Positions 15,715 to 24,271 of a stretch of 45,597 bases of DNA are shown here, piece after piece. Where the stretch lies: the NCBI GenBank assembly GCA_030833205.1, contig JAURHS010000012.1, positions 1-45,597 of the forward strand, given 5' to 3'. Each line of letters opens with the position of its first letter. Positions within the stretch are counted from its first letter, which is position 1. The notes beneath the pieces are model-generated. The model was given only the letters and a program-made list of their open reading frames with translations, was not told where the DNA came from and did no database searches. The stretch comes from Prosthecobacter sp. (GTDB lineage: Bacteria; Verrucomicrobiota; Verrucomicrobiia; Verrucomicrobiales; Verrucomicrobiaceae). The position numbers and the translations under genes are program-made.

Positions 15715-18204
15715 ATGTCCGAAACGGCAACTCCCATGATGAAACAGTACCTCGCCATCCGGCGCGGTTTGCCAGAGGATGTGTTGTTGTTCTTTCGACT
15801 CGGCGACTTCTACGAATTGTTCTTCGAAGACGCGAAAGTCGCCGCGCCCTTGCTCAATGTGGCCTTGACCAAGCGCGGTGGCGTGCCGATGTGCGGCGTG
15901 CCGCATCACAGCTCCCAGGGCTACATCGCCAAGCTCATCTCACAGGGCAAGCGAGTGGCCATTGCCGAGCAGACCAGCGAACCGGTGCCCGGCAAGATCG
16001 TCGAACGCGCCGTCTCGCAGATCATCAGCGCCGCCACTGTCAACGACAGCGCCCTGCTGGAAGACAATCGGCCCAACTACCTGGTGGCGATTCTGCGCCA
16101 CGGCAATCAACTCGGTCTGGCCTGCTGCGATCACGGCACCGGCGAATTTCTTCTCAGCCAACACGGCAGCGTTGATGCCCTGCAGGATGAGCTCAATCGC
16201 CTGCAGGCCGCTGAACTTCTCCACAGTCAAAGCCAGCAGGATCTCTGTGCCGCCCTTGGCCATCCCGTCGGAGCGCAGGCCCTGGACGACTATCTCTTTT
16301 TGCCGGAGGAGGCCCAACTCAATCTCTGCCGCCACTTCAAGGTCAAGTCCCTCGACGGCTTTGGCTGCACGGAAATGCCTGCCGCTCTGGGAGCCGCGGG
16401 CGCCATCCTCCACTACCTGCAGCAGCAGTTGCGCCGCAGCGTGGATCACCTGCTCAACCTCAGCGTGCAAAACAGCGGCGAGTGCGTCCTGCTCGACGCA
16501 GCCACGCAGAGCCATCTGGATCTGGTGGACAGCCGTGGCAACAAGGGCACGACACTGCTCAGCGCGTTGGACCGAAGCTGCACGCCAATGGGCGGCAGAC
16601 GCCTGCGCTCATGGGTGCTGCAACCCCTCAACTGCCTTGAAAAACTCAACCGCCGACAGGACGCCATCGCAGCCCTGCTCGAACAACCCGTGCTGTTGGG
16701 TCAGGTGCGCAGCCTGTTGAGCGAGGTCCGCGACATGGAGCGCACCGCCTCGCGCCTGTCGCAAAATGGCGGCAACGCACGCGACCTGCAGGTGCTGGCG
16801 CAATCACTCGAAGTCATCAGCCCCTTGCGCGCCCTGCTTGAGGAGTTGCCCTGCCCGCTGCTGCGGGCCCTGCCCCTGCACCCCCAGGACGCCCTCGTGG
16901 CGGAGATTCGCCGGGCCGTGGTTGACGAGCCCCCGGCCACCGTCAAGGAAGGCGGCATGATCCGCGCTGGTTATCTGCCAGAGTTGGATGAGCTGCGCGC
17001 CGCTTCCACCGAGGGCCAGCAATGGATTGCCCAACTGCAGGCCCGTGAGATTGAGCGCACCGGCATCAAGTCGCTAAAGATCCGCTACAACGCCGTCTTT
17101 GGCTACTTCATCGAAATCACCAAGGCCAATCTCGATGCAGTGCCCGCCGATTATCACCGCAAGCAAACCACGGTCTCCGGTGAGCGCTACATCACCGATG
17201 AGCTCAAGCAGATGGAGCACAAGATTCTCGGGGCACAGGAACGCTCGCGCACACTGGAGCACGAGATCTTTGTGCAGCTTCGCGCCCGTGCGCTGGAACA
17301 CCTCAGCGCCCTGCAACAATGCGCTGCAGCCCTTGGCGATCTCGATGCTCTTGGCTCCTTGGCGGAGGTTGCGCGCCTGCACGGCTACTGCCGCCCGCAG
17401 CTCGAGGACAGCCGTCTGCTGCACATTGAAGGCGGCCGCCATCCTGTGCTTGACCAGCAATTGCAGGAAGGCGGGCGCTTCGTGCCCAACGATGTTCACC
17501 TCAATGAAAACGACTGCCGCCTGATCCTGCTCACCGGGCCCAACATGGCCGGCAAGAGCACCTACCTCAAGCAGGTGGCCCTGCTGACGCTCATGGCGCA
17601 GATGGGCAGCTACATTCCTGCGCGCAGCGCGCGCATTGGTCTGGTGGACCGCATCTTCACCCGCATCGGCGCCAGCGACGACCTGGCGCGCGGACGCAGC
17701 ACCTTCATGGTCGAGATGAACGAAACCGCCCTGATCCTGCGCAGCGCCACCGAGCGCAGTCTGGTCATCCTCGATGAGATCGGTCGCGGCACCAGCACCT
17801 TTGACGGCCTGAGCATTGCCTGGAGCGTGGCGGAGTACCTGCACGACTGCGTTGGCGCACGCGCGTTGTTTGCCACCCATTACCACGAGTTGACCACCTT
17901 GGCGCAAAGCCGCGCAGCGGTGAAGAATTTCAGCGTGGCGGTGCGCGAGTCCCAGCACCAGATTTTGTTCCTGCACCAGATCATCGCCGGCGCCGCTGAA
18001 AAAAGCTACGGCATTCAGGTGGCAAGGCTTGCTGGCCTACCGCCCGCAGTCATCGAGCGCTCCTGTGAAGTGCTCGCCGAGCTTGAGGCCGGCCATCCGC
18101 CCGCCCAAAGCGTGCGCGAGGTGCCTGCCGTCAGCAGCGTTGCCGCGCGCCCCAAACGCCGCAGCGCCGAGCCAGACCAAAACCAGATGAACCTCTTTGG
18201 CTGA
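15715..18204 (+). CDS. mutS: DNA mismatch repair protein MutS
   Basis: MutS (829 residues) recognises mismatches and, with MutL, starts mismatch repair. The mismatch-wedge motif F-x-E is F32-Y-E34 in D-F-Y-E-L-F; the Walker A G-P-N-M-A-G-K-S-T is at 608-616, followed by L-V-I-L-D-E-I-G-R-G-T-S-T-F-D (Walker B plus the MutS signature) and A-T-H-Y-H-E-L. The C-terminus ends in a Lys/Arg-rich segment and a D-Q-N-Q-M-N-L-F tip resembling a sliding-clamp-binding peptide (inference). It starts 11 bases after the preceding stop and is followed 17 bases later by a cysteine desulfurase gene, so one transcript is plausible. Confidence 0.97.
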   Translation: MSETATPMMKQYLAIRRGLPEDVLLFFRLGDFYELFFEDAKVAAPLLNVALTKRGGVPMCGVPHHSSQGYIAKLISQGKRVAIAEQTSEPVPGKIVERAVSQIISAATVNDSALLEDNRPNYLVAILRHGNQLGLACCDHGTGEFLLSQHGSVDALQDELNRLQAAELLHSQSQQDLCAALGHPVGAQALDDYLFLPEEAQLNLCRHFKVKSLDGFGCTEMPAALGAAGAILHYLQQQLRRSVDHLLNLSVQNSGECVLLDAATQSHLDLVDSRGNKGTTLLSALDRSCTPMGGRRLRSWVLQPLNCLEKLNRRQDAIAALLEQPVLLGQVRSLLSEVRDMERTASRLSQNGGNARDLQVLAQSLEVISPLRALLEELPCPLLRALPLHPQDALVAEIRRAVVDEPPATVKEGGMIRAGYLPELDELRAASTEGQQWIAQLQAREIERTGIKSLKIRYNAVFGYFIEITKANLDAVPADYHRKQTTVSGERYITDELKQMEHKILGAQERSRTLEHEIFVQLRARALEHLSALQQCAAALGDLDALGSLAEVARLHGYCRPQLEDSRLLHIEGGRHPVLDQQLQEGGRFVPNDVHLNENDCRLILLTGPNMAGKSTYLKQVALLTLMAQMGSYIPARSARIGLVDRIFTRIGASDDLARGRSTFMVEMNETALILRSATERSLVILDEIGRGTSTFDGLSIAWSVAEYLHDCVGARALFATHYHELTTLAQSRAAVKNFSVAVRESQHQILFLHQIIAGAAEKSYGIQVARLAGLPPAVIERSCEVLAELEAGHPPAQSVREVPAVSSVAARPKRRSAEPDQNQMNLFG

Positions 18205-18221
18205 GTTGGCCTGATCATCTC

Positions 18222-19367
18222 ATGGGCGCCTACTTCGATCACAACAGCACCAGCCCAATGCGGGCCGTGGCCCTGCAGGCTTGGATGGAGGCGCAGGAAC
18301 GCTGCTGGCAAAACCCCTCCAGCCTGCACCCCGAGGGGGGGCGCGCCGCCATCCGCCTGCAGGAACTCTCCACCGAATTGGTGGACCTGCTCGATGGCGG
18401 TGAGGCCACGCGCCTGGTTTGGACCAGCGGCGCCAGTGAGGCCAACAACATGCTCATGGCCTTCCTGGCCCGCACTCTGCCGCCCACAGCCACGGTGGCC
18501 ATCAGCGCCATTGAGCATCCCTGCCTGCAGCAGGCCGCCCTGCGCCATCTCGGCGCGCATCGCGTGCACAGCATTCCCGTCAATGCCCAAGGCCTGGTGG
18601 ATGTCGCCGGGCTTGAGGCCCTGCTGCTTCAGCATCAACCCGCGCTGGTCTCGGTGATGGCTGCCAGCAATGAAAGTGGCCTGCTGCAACCCTGGCAGGA
18701 GTTGCTGGCCTGCTGCCAAAAGCATCGGGTGCCCTTTCACAGTGATGCCGCGCAGTGGCTGGGCAAACTGCCCGCCGAGGGTCTTGGCCAATGCGATTGG
18801 CTCACCGGCAGCGCCCACAAATGGGGCGGCCCCAAAAGCTGCGGCTTCCTGCTCATGCCCGAGCAGGCCTGTCACAGCAACGCCGCCTTGATTGTAGGCG
18901 GCCCGCAACAGGAGGGCCGTCGCGCCGGCACACTGGATGTGCCGGCTGTCAGTGCGGCCCTTGCCGCCCTGCGCGAGGCGCAACAACAATGCGGCAGCAT
19001 CCAGCGCACGCAAGCCGCCCTGCGCGATGCCTTTGAAACCAGACTGCAACAAGCCCTGCCCGGGCTGCAGGTCATCAGCGCCAAGGCCCCAAGGCTTTGG
19101 AACACCTCACTGCTGATCATGCCAAGACACCGCAACCTCAAGTGGCTCACCCGGCTTGGCCGCCTCGGTTTTGCAGTCTCCACCGGCAGCGCCTGCAGCA
19201 GTGGCCACGATGGAGCAAGCCCCCTGTTGCAGGCCCTCGATCTGCCTTGGGAGGAGTGCCAGCGCGTGCTGCGCCTCAGCGGCGGATGGCAGCAGGATGA
19301 GGCCTCATGGCAGGCCCTTGCCGCAGCCATTGAGCAGGTGGCAGCGCAACTCGACGCGCAGGCTTGA
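18222..19367 (+). CDS. cysteine desulfurase (NifS/IscS family)
   Basis: A class V aminotransferase-fold PLP enzyme (381 residues) that takes sulfur from cysteine for Fe-S clusters or thiolation. The PLP lysine is K200 in G-S-A-H-K-W-G-G-P-K, His99 (I-E-H-P) stacks on the cofactor, and the persulfide-carrying Cys is C325 in S-T-G-S-A-C-S-S-G. The N-terminus starts directly at Y-F-D-H-N-S-T-S-P, as in short NifS-like enzymes. No iscU, sufE or other cluster-assembly gene lies next to it. The 17-base gap after mutS suggests co-transcription. Confidence 0.93.
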   Translation: MGAYFDHNSTSPMRAVALQAWMEAQERCWQNPSSLHPEGGRAAIRLQELSTELVDLLDGGEATRLVWTSGASEANNMLMAFLARTLPPTATVAISAIEHPCLQQAALRHLGAHRVHSIPVNAQGLVDVAGLEALLLQHQPALVSVMAASNESGLLQPWQELLACCQKHRVPFHSDAAQWLGKLPAEGLGQCDWLTGSAHKWGGPKSCGFLLMPEQACHSNAALIVGGPQQEGRRAGTLDVPAVSAALAALREAQQQCGSIQRTQAALRDAFETRLQQALPGLQVISAKAPRLWNTSLLIMPRHRNLKWLTRLGRLGFAVSTGSACSSGHDGASPLLQALDLPWEECQRVLRLSGGWQQDEASWQALAAAIEQVAAQLDAQA

Positions 19368-19385
19368 GGTTGTCGGCGGAAGGCC

Positions 19386-20699
19386 TCAAAGGCCGGCCAC
19401 CTTCCAGCCCTCGCGATACTCGCGACGCACCAGGGCATTGGCCTGCTCGTGATTGGAGATGCGGCAGGCCGCCGCATCAAACTCCAGCCACTGACCAGGG
19501 AAGCGGTCCGTCAGCGTGCCCAGCAGAACACTCTCGGTGAGCGGCCCGCCATGGCTGAAGTCCGCACAACTGCGCTTGCCCTCGAGGATTGCATCCACCC
19601 AATCGAAGTAATGATCCTGCCCCTTGAAGCGCGGGTATTTCTCCGCCGGGAAAGACTTCTCGGGCAGCACGAAGGGCCGCCCGCCATAGGGCTTGAAGAT
19701 GCCGCCTTTCTCGCCCACCCAGAAGGTGCCACTGGCCGGGAACTTGGTCAGCGACTTGGGCATGATGACCTTGCTGCGGTCAGGCTCCATGCCGCCATCA
19801 TACCAGGTCACGCGCAGCGTCTCGCCCGCCGTGTAGGCCGTTCCCGCGAAATCCAATTCCACAATGCGCGACTTGCCCCACAAGGGCCCGCTGCTGCCAC
19901 CATGCACCAAACGCGCGCGGCGGGCAGGCTTGAGTTCAAGCGCACCGACCGTGGTGTCAAAATGATGGCAACCCATGTCGCCCATTTCACCGCAGCCAAA
20001 GTCATACCAGGCACGCCAAGTCTGAGGATGATAGGTTTTGTCGAGATAGGGCACCGGCGCGCGCACCCCACACCAGAGATCCCAATCCAAGCCCTCGGGA
20101 ATCGGATCGGCCTTGGGGCGCAGCTCCTCATTTTTTGGCCACCAGCTCAATGGCTTGTTCTCCCACATGATCACCTCGCGGACCCTGCCGATCGCACCGC
20201 TGCGCAGAATCTCGCTGGTCATGCGCGCCTCAATGCTGCTGCGCCCCTGATTGCCCAACTGGGTCACCAGGCCGGACTTGGCGGCCTCCTGCGCAATCAC
20301 GCGGCACTCATGCAGCGTGGGCGCCATGGGCTTTTGCAGGTAGACATGCTTGCCGGCACGCAAAGCCGTCACTGCCGGTGCGGCATGGCTGTGATCCGGG
20401 GTGCCAATGGTCACCGCATCAAACTTGCCCTCGGCCAACAGCTCGCGCCAATCGCGGAAGCGGCGCGCTGCGGGAAAATCCTTCTGCGCCTGCTCGAGAT
20501 GAGCGCGGTCCACATCGCAAAGGGCCACGATTTCCACCTTCTCATGGCGCGCCACACTGCGCATCGTGTTGCCGCCCATGCGGGCCACACCAATGCTGGC
20601 CACCTGCAGTTTGCTGTTGGGCGAGGCGCTGCGCAGGATGGCGGGAAAGCCCAGGGTGGAGGCGGCGGCACTGCGGCCAAGGAACAAGCGGCGATTCAT
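19386..20699 (-). CDS. Gfo/Idh/MocA oxidoreductase, Tat-exported (second copy)
   Basis: A 437-residue oxidoreductase whose start at 20699 gives a twin-arginine signal peptide (M-N-R-R-L-F-L-G-R-S-A-A-A-S). The Rossmann strand is V-A-S-I-G-V-A-R-M-G-G, and the usual E-K-P appears as Q-K-P in Y-L-Q-K-P-M-A-P-T, a substitution that may alter catalysis. C-terminal domain motifs W-D-L-W-C-G-V, G-D-M-G-C-H-H-F-D and L-L-G-T-L-T-D-R-F-P-G are typical of exported PVC members. It is clearly divergent from the copy at 8822-10129. An in-frame extension to 20795 was rejected because it precedes the signal peptide. It converges on the cysteine desulfurase gene. Confidence 0.92.
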   Translation of the reverse strand: MNRRLFLGRSAAASTLGFPAILRSASPNSKLQVASIGVARMGGNTMRSVARHEKVEIVALCDVDRAHLEQAQKDFPAARRFRDWRELLAEGKFDAVTIGTPDHSHAAPAVTALRAGKHVYLQKPMAPTLHECRVIAQEAAKSGLVTQLGNQGRSSIEARMTSEILRSGAIGRVREVIMWENKPLSWWPKNEELRPKADPIPEGLDWDLWCGVRAPVPYLDKTYHPQTWRAWYDFGCGEMGDMGCHHFDTTVGALELKPARRARLVHGGSSGPLWGKSRIVELDFAGTAYTAGETLRVTWYDGGMEPDRSKVIMPKSLTKFPASGTFWVGEKGGIFKPYGGRPFVLPEKSFPAEKYPRFKGQDHYFDWVDAILEGKRSCADFSHGGPLTESVLLGTLTDRFPGQWLEFDAAACRISNHEQANALVRREYREGWKVAGL

Positions 20700-20839
20700 A
20701 TGCAGGATTGGGTGTGATCCCACAGGCCCATCGCGGGCCTGCGGAGACCGAGGACAACGAAGCACCCCGCCTGCCTCTATCCCGCGGCCCTGCATTTGCG
20801 GTTGCGATGGCCGCTGCCCGTGCGACCTTACCTGCTCTT

Positions 20840-21955
20840 ATGCTCAAAGCTGGAATCGTCGGCCTGCCCAATGTGGGCAAATCCACCCTGTTCAACGCCG
20901 TCACGCGCACTCGCAAGGCGCAGGCAGCCAACTACCCCTTCTGCACCATCGAGCCCAATCAGGGCGTGGTCACCGTGCCCGACGAACGCCTCGCAGCCCT
21001 CTCCAAACTCAGCGGCTCCCAGAAACTGGTGCCTGCCGCCATTGAGTTTGTGGACATCGCCGGCTTGGTCAAGGGCGCCAGCAAGGGCGAGGGTCTGGGC
21101 AATCAATTTCTCTCCCACATCCGCGAAGTGGACGCCATCGTCCATGTGGTTCGCTGCTTTGAGAGCGGCGACATCACCCATGTCGATGGCAGCGTGGACC
21201 CCATCCGCGACATCGAGGTGATCAACACCGAACTCATCCTCGCCGATCTGGAAAGCATCACCCGCCGCCGCGACCGCTGCGAGAAAAAGGCGAAGAGCGG
21301 CGACAAGGAGGCCAAGGCCGAACTCGCACTCTGCGAGCGCATGCTGCCGCATTTGGACGCCATGCGCCCGGCCTCCGTGGCCGAACTCAGCGACGACGAG
21401 CGCAAACTGCTGCGCAGCTTCTTTCTGCTCAGCGACAAGCCCTGCATCTACGCCTGCAATGTCGCCGAGTCCGATCTGGCCAGCGCCAGCAAGGACGGCG
21501 ACAGTCATCCCATGGTCGCCAAGGTGCGCGCCCATGTCGCCCAAACCCACAACACCATTGCCTGCGTGGTCAGCGCAGCGATTGAAAACGAGCTGGTGGA
21601 CCTGAGCCCCGAGGACGCCGAGGCCTACCTCGCGGATCTGGGTGTGGGCGACAGCGGCGTGAGCCGCCTGATCAAAAGCGTTTACTCTCTGCTTGGCCTG
21701 CAAACCTACCTGACCACCGGCGAGAAGGAGACCCGCGCCTGGACCATTTCCAAGGGCACCAAGGCACCTCAGGCTGCTGGCGTCATCCACGGCGATTTCG
21801 AACGCGGCTTCATCGCCGCGCAGATCGTGCACTTCGACGATCTCATCGCCTGCGGCTCAGAGGCCAAGGCCCGCGAGGCCGGCAAGCTGCGCATCGAGGG
21901 CAAGGAGTATGTCATGCGCGACGGCGATGTCGTCGAATGGCGCTTCAATGTCTAA
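20840..21955 (+). CDS. ychF: redox-regulated ATPase YchF
   Basis: A universally conserved Obg-family P-loop protein (371 residues) that binds ATP rather than GTP and associates with ribosomes. The N-terminus M-L-K-A-G-I-V-G-L-P-N-V-G-K-S-T is characteristic and fixes ATG 20840 as start, although the frame is open back to 20378. The G4 motif NKxD is replaced by N-V-A-E (in Y-A-C-N-V-A-E-S-D), the ATP-specificity change known for YchF. The C-terminal TGS domain is present (T-Y-L-T-T-G-E-K-E-T-R-A-W and G-V-I-H-G-D-F-E-R-G-F-I). The next gene follows 21 bases later. Confidence 0.96.
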   Translation: MLKAGIVGLPNVGKSTLFNAVTRTRKAQAANYPFCTIEPNQGVVTVPDERLAALSKLSGSQKLVPAAIEFVDIAGLVKGASKGEGLGNQFLSHIREVDAIVHVVRCFESGDITHVDGSVDPIRDIEVINTELILADLESITRRRDRCEKKAKSGDKEAKAELALCERMLPHLDAMRPASVAELSDDERKLLRSFFLLSDKPCIYACNVAESDLASASKDGDSHPMVAKVRAHVAQTHNTIACVVSAAIENELVDLSPEDAEAYLADLGVGDSGVSRLIKSVYSLLGLQTYLTTGEKETRAWTISKGTKAPQAAGVIHGDFERGFIAAQIVHFDDLIACGSEAKAREAGKLRIEGKEYVMRDGDVVEWRFNV

Positions 21956-21976
21956 GGCCGCGCAGGCGATCACCCC

Positions 21977-22537
21977 ATGAGCGCGCACCCGTTCTCCACG
22001 GTTCGCGCGCCGTCCTGCTGGCAGTGGCAACAGCCCTCGCCACTGGGCCCCCTGCAACTCATCGCCAGCGATGAAGGCCTGATCGCCCTGAGCTTTTTGC
22101 AGGGGCAGGTCCTGCGCCAAGTCCTGCCGCCATGCCGCGATGGGGCGCACCCCCACAGCCGCGCTGCTGCGCAATGGTTGCAGGCCTATTGGGACCGCCA
22201 ATGGGATCATCCCCTGCCTGTGCTTGCAAACCGCAATGCCACCAGCCCATGGCGGCAACAGGTCTGGCAGGCCTGCTCAAGCCTGCGCGCCGGTTGCCTC
22301 AACAGCTATGGCCAGCTTGCCGCAGTGCTGCAGCGGCCCAGCGCCTGCCGCGCCGTGGCGCAGGCCCTGGCGCATAATCCCATCCTGTTGCTGCGCCCAT
22401 GTCACCGCATCGTTGGCGCTGGCGGCAATCTCGGTGGCTACGCCGCCGGCCTTCAACGCAAGAGTTGGCTGCTGCGGCATGAAGGCCTGCCTTGGCCCTT
22501 TGGCGAAGGCACACAAGACTCAAAGATCTTGAGATAG
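21977..22537 (+). CDS. methylated-DNA--protein-cysteine methyltransferase
   Basis: A 186-residue suicide repair protein of the Ogt/MGMT family, transferring O6-alkyl groups from guanine to its own cysteine. The acceptor is C142 in R-P-C-H-R-I-V; the recognition-helix region includes Y-G-Q-L-A and the arginine R125 in S-A-C-R-A-V-A-Q-A-L-A-H-N-P, and G-G-Y-A-A-G-L closes the active site. The N-terminal ~80 residues are poorly conserved, as usual. It lies 21 bases after ychF and may be co-transcribed. It is not fused to an Ada-type regulator domain. Confidence 0.93.
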   Translation: MSAHPFSTVRAPSCWQWQQPSPLGPLQLIASDEGLIALSFLQGQVLRQVLPPCRDGAHPHSRAAAQWLQAYWDRQWDHPLPVLANRNATSPWRQQVWQACSSLRAGCLNSYGQLAAVLQRPSACRAVAQALAHNPILLLRPCHRIVGAGGNLGGYAAGLQRKSWLLRHEGLPWPFGEGTQDSKILR

Positions 22538-22590
22538 TGGCGGGAGCAACCCCGGCGATTGCGGCGCTGCCCCTTCATCGCCTCCATCAT

Positions 22591-22633
22591 GCCCAAGCCA
22601 CAGAGCCCATGCAGAGAGCGGTCCGGCTTGGGC
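22591..22633. repeat. 9-bp inverted repeat in convergent gap
   Basis: GCCCAAGCC (22591-22599) and GGCTTGGGC (22625-22633) are perfect reverse complements with a 25-base loop, in the 172-base gap between the convergent alkyltransferase and DUF1501 genes. There is no T tract, so a terminator role for one or both genes is only possible. Nothing else was recognised in this gap. Confidence 0.4.
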
Positions 22634-22709
22634 TGGGAGAGTTTGCATCGCCTTGAGGCAATCACACCCCTTCCGCCAATCATCGCACTGCTCTTGCCTT
22701 CGGCCTGGT

Positions 22710-24110
22710 TTAGATCAACTCGGCCAGCGGCGCGCCCTCGTCCACAATGAAGACGGGGCGTCCCTGGTGGTCGGTGTAGGTCGCGTCCAAGGGCACGCCC
22801 ATGTGCCAGTAGATGGTGGCGGCGAGGTCTCCCGGCGTGACGGGCCGGTTGGCAATCTCGCCCCCATCACGGGAGCTGGCGCCGATGACCTGCCCATGGC
22901 GCATGCCGCCACCGGCCAGGCACATGGACATCACATGCGGCCAATGGTTGCGGCCATCCGTGCTGCCCTGGGTGCCAAGCGTGGGCGTGCGACCAAACTC
23001 GCCCATGGCAATGACAAGCACATCCTCCAACATGCCGCGCTCCTTGAGGTCGCTGACCAGGGTGGTGATGACATGGTCGAAGACCGGTAGCAGAGGACGC
23101 AGTCCATTCCAGATGCCGCCGTAGGGCGGAATGTTGTCGCCATGATTGTCCCAGGTGCCGGAGGCGCTGTGGTTGCTCAAGTCAATCGTGACAAAGCTGC
23201 TGCCGCGCTCCACCAAACGCCGAGCCAACAGGGCCTGCCTGGCCCAGTCATGCGGGCCATAACGATCCAACACGGCCTTGGGCTCGCGATTCAAATCAAA
23301 AGCCTCCAACGCACGGCCATTGGCCACCAGATCATAGGCCTGCTGCGAGAAGCGGTCCATGGCCTGCATCATGCCGCTGTCGTCCACCTCACGGCGGATT
23401 TGATCGAGTTGCCCAAGCAAATGCTGACGCGACTGCAGGCGGTCCATGCTCAGCGAGCCCGGCAGGGCAAAGAGCCGCTGCGCCGCGCTGCCGTCAAAGG
23501 GGTCATACTGCGAGCCGAGATAACCGCCCCATGCCACATGCGAGCGCGACTTGAGATTGAGCACCACATAGGGCGGCATGCCGGGGTGATTGGCGCCATG
23601 GTGCTTGGCCACGATGCTGCCGAAGGAGGGGTAGAACCTGGCCTTGGGGTTGGTGCGCGGTTCATTGGCGCGATTGGCCGTCTGCATCACCATGTTGGGT
23701 TCATGGTTGCTGAAACGGCAGTCCACGGAGCGAATCAGCGTGAACTGATCCAGCATCGCCGCCTGCTTGGGCAGGTACTCACAAATCGCCGTGCCAGGCA
23801 GGCGGGTGGAGATGGTTTGAAACGGCCCGCGGACTTCGCGTGGCATGTCAGGCTTGGGGTCCCAAGTGTCAATCTGCGAGGGGCCGCCGGTCATCCACAG
23901 CAGGATCACCGACTTGCCACTGCGTTTGAGCTGGCCCTCGGCGCGCAGGCGCATCAATGCGGGCAGACTCAGCGCACCCAGCCCAGCCAAGCCAGTCTTG
24001 AGCACCGAGCGCCGACCATGCACCACCAGACCCTCGCGGGCGCGTGGCTGCATGAAGCCAAAGGCATGTTGCGGCCCATGGCCCGGGCAGTGCTGATCAT
24101 GGCCGGACAT
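22710..24110 (-). CDS. DUF1501 family exported protein
   Basis: A 466-residue protein of a family abundant in Planctomycetota and Verrucomicrobiota. A twin-arginine-like signal (H-G-R-R-S-V-L-K-T-G-L-A-G-L-G-A-L-S-L) lies around residues 30-52. Family segments include W-M-T-G-G-P-S-Q-I-D-T-W-D-P-K-P, R-S-V-D-C-R-F-S-N-H-E-P, W-D-N-H-G-D-N-I and G-E-F-G-R-T-P-T, and the N-H-W-P-H-V-M-S block near the C-terminus. The fold is thought to be related to alkaline phosphatases and sulfatases; biochemical function is unknown. DUF1501 genes often pair with a cytochrome-containing DUF1553/DUF1549 partner, and none is adjacent here. Confidence 0.92.
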   Translation of the reverse strand: MSGHDQHCPGHGPQHAFGFMQPRAREGLVVHGRRSVLKTGLAGLGALSLPALMRLRAEGQLKRSGKSVILLWMTGGPSQIDTWDPKPDMPREVRGPFQTISTRLPGTAICEYLPKQAAMLDQFTLIRSVDCRFSNHEPNMVMQTANRANEPRTNPKARFYPSFGSIVAKHHGANHPGMPPYVVLNLKSRSHVAWGGYLGSQYDPFDGSAAQRLFALPGSLSMDRLQSRQHLLGQLDQIRREVDDSGMMQAMDRFSQQAYDLVANGRALEAFDLNREPKAVLDRYGPHDWARQALLARRLVERGSSFVTIDLSNHSASGTWDNHGDNIPPYGGIWNGLRPLLPVFDHVITTLVSDLKERGMLEDVLVIAMGEFGRTPTLGTQGSTDGRNHWPHVMSMCLAGGGMRHGQVIGASSRDGGEIANRPVTPGDLAATIYWHMGVPLDATYTDHQGRPVFIVDEGAPLAELI

Positions 24111-24188
24111 CCCACAGCTTACGCCCCACGCCGGCCCTCCCTAACAATGCGGGCCAAAGTCCATGCCCTGCCCCGCCGATTGCCGCAC

Positions 24189-24225
24189 AAAAAAACCCGC
24201 GCTCAGGTCTTGCCTGAACGCGGGT
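24189..24225 (-). terminator. intrinsic terminator of the sialate esterase gene
   Basis: Read on the minus strand, a 13-bp stem (ACCCGCGTTCAGG pairing with CCTGAGCGCGGGT, one G-T wobble) closes a 5-base loop and runs directly into a T tract (the A run at 24189-24195 on the plus strand). It lies about 47 bases downstream of the esterase stop and separates it from the DUF1501 gene. This is the strongest rho-independent terminator in the window. Confidence 0.88.
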
Positions 24226-24232
24226 CTCAAGG

Positions 24233-24257
24233 GCCTCATGGCCTGCGGCCATCAGGC
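24233..24257. repeat. hairpin between esterase stop and terminator
   Basis: GCCT-C-ATGGCC and GGCCAT-C-AGGC form a stem of ten pairs with one C-C mismatch and a 3-base TGC loop, immediately after the esterase stop codon. It may stabilise the transcript 3' end together with the terminator that follows. Confidence 0.5.
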
Positions 24258-24271
24258 ACGGGCTGAAGGGT

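Noticed and set aside
19449..20717. 422-codon plus-strand frame opposite the second oxidoreductase
   Set aside because: Antisense shadow with no recognisable domain.
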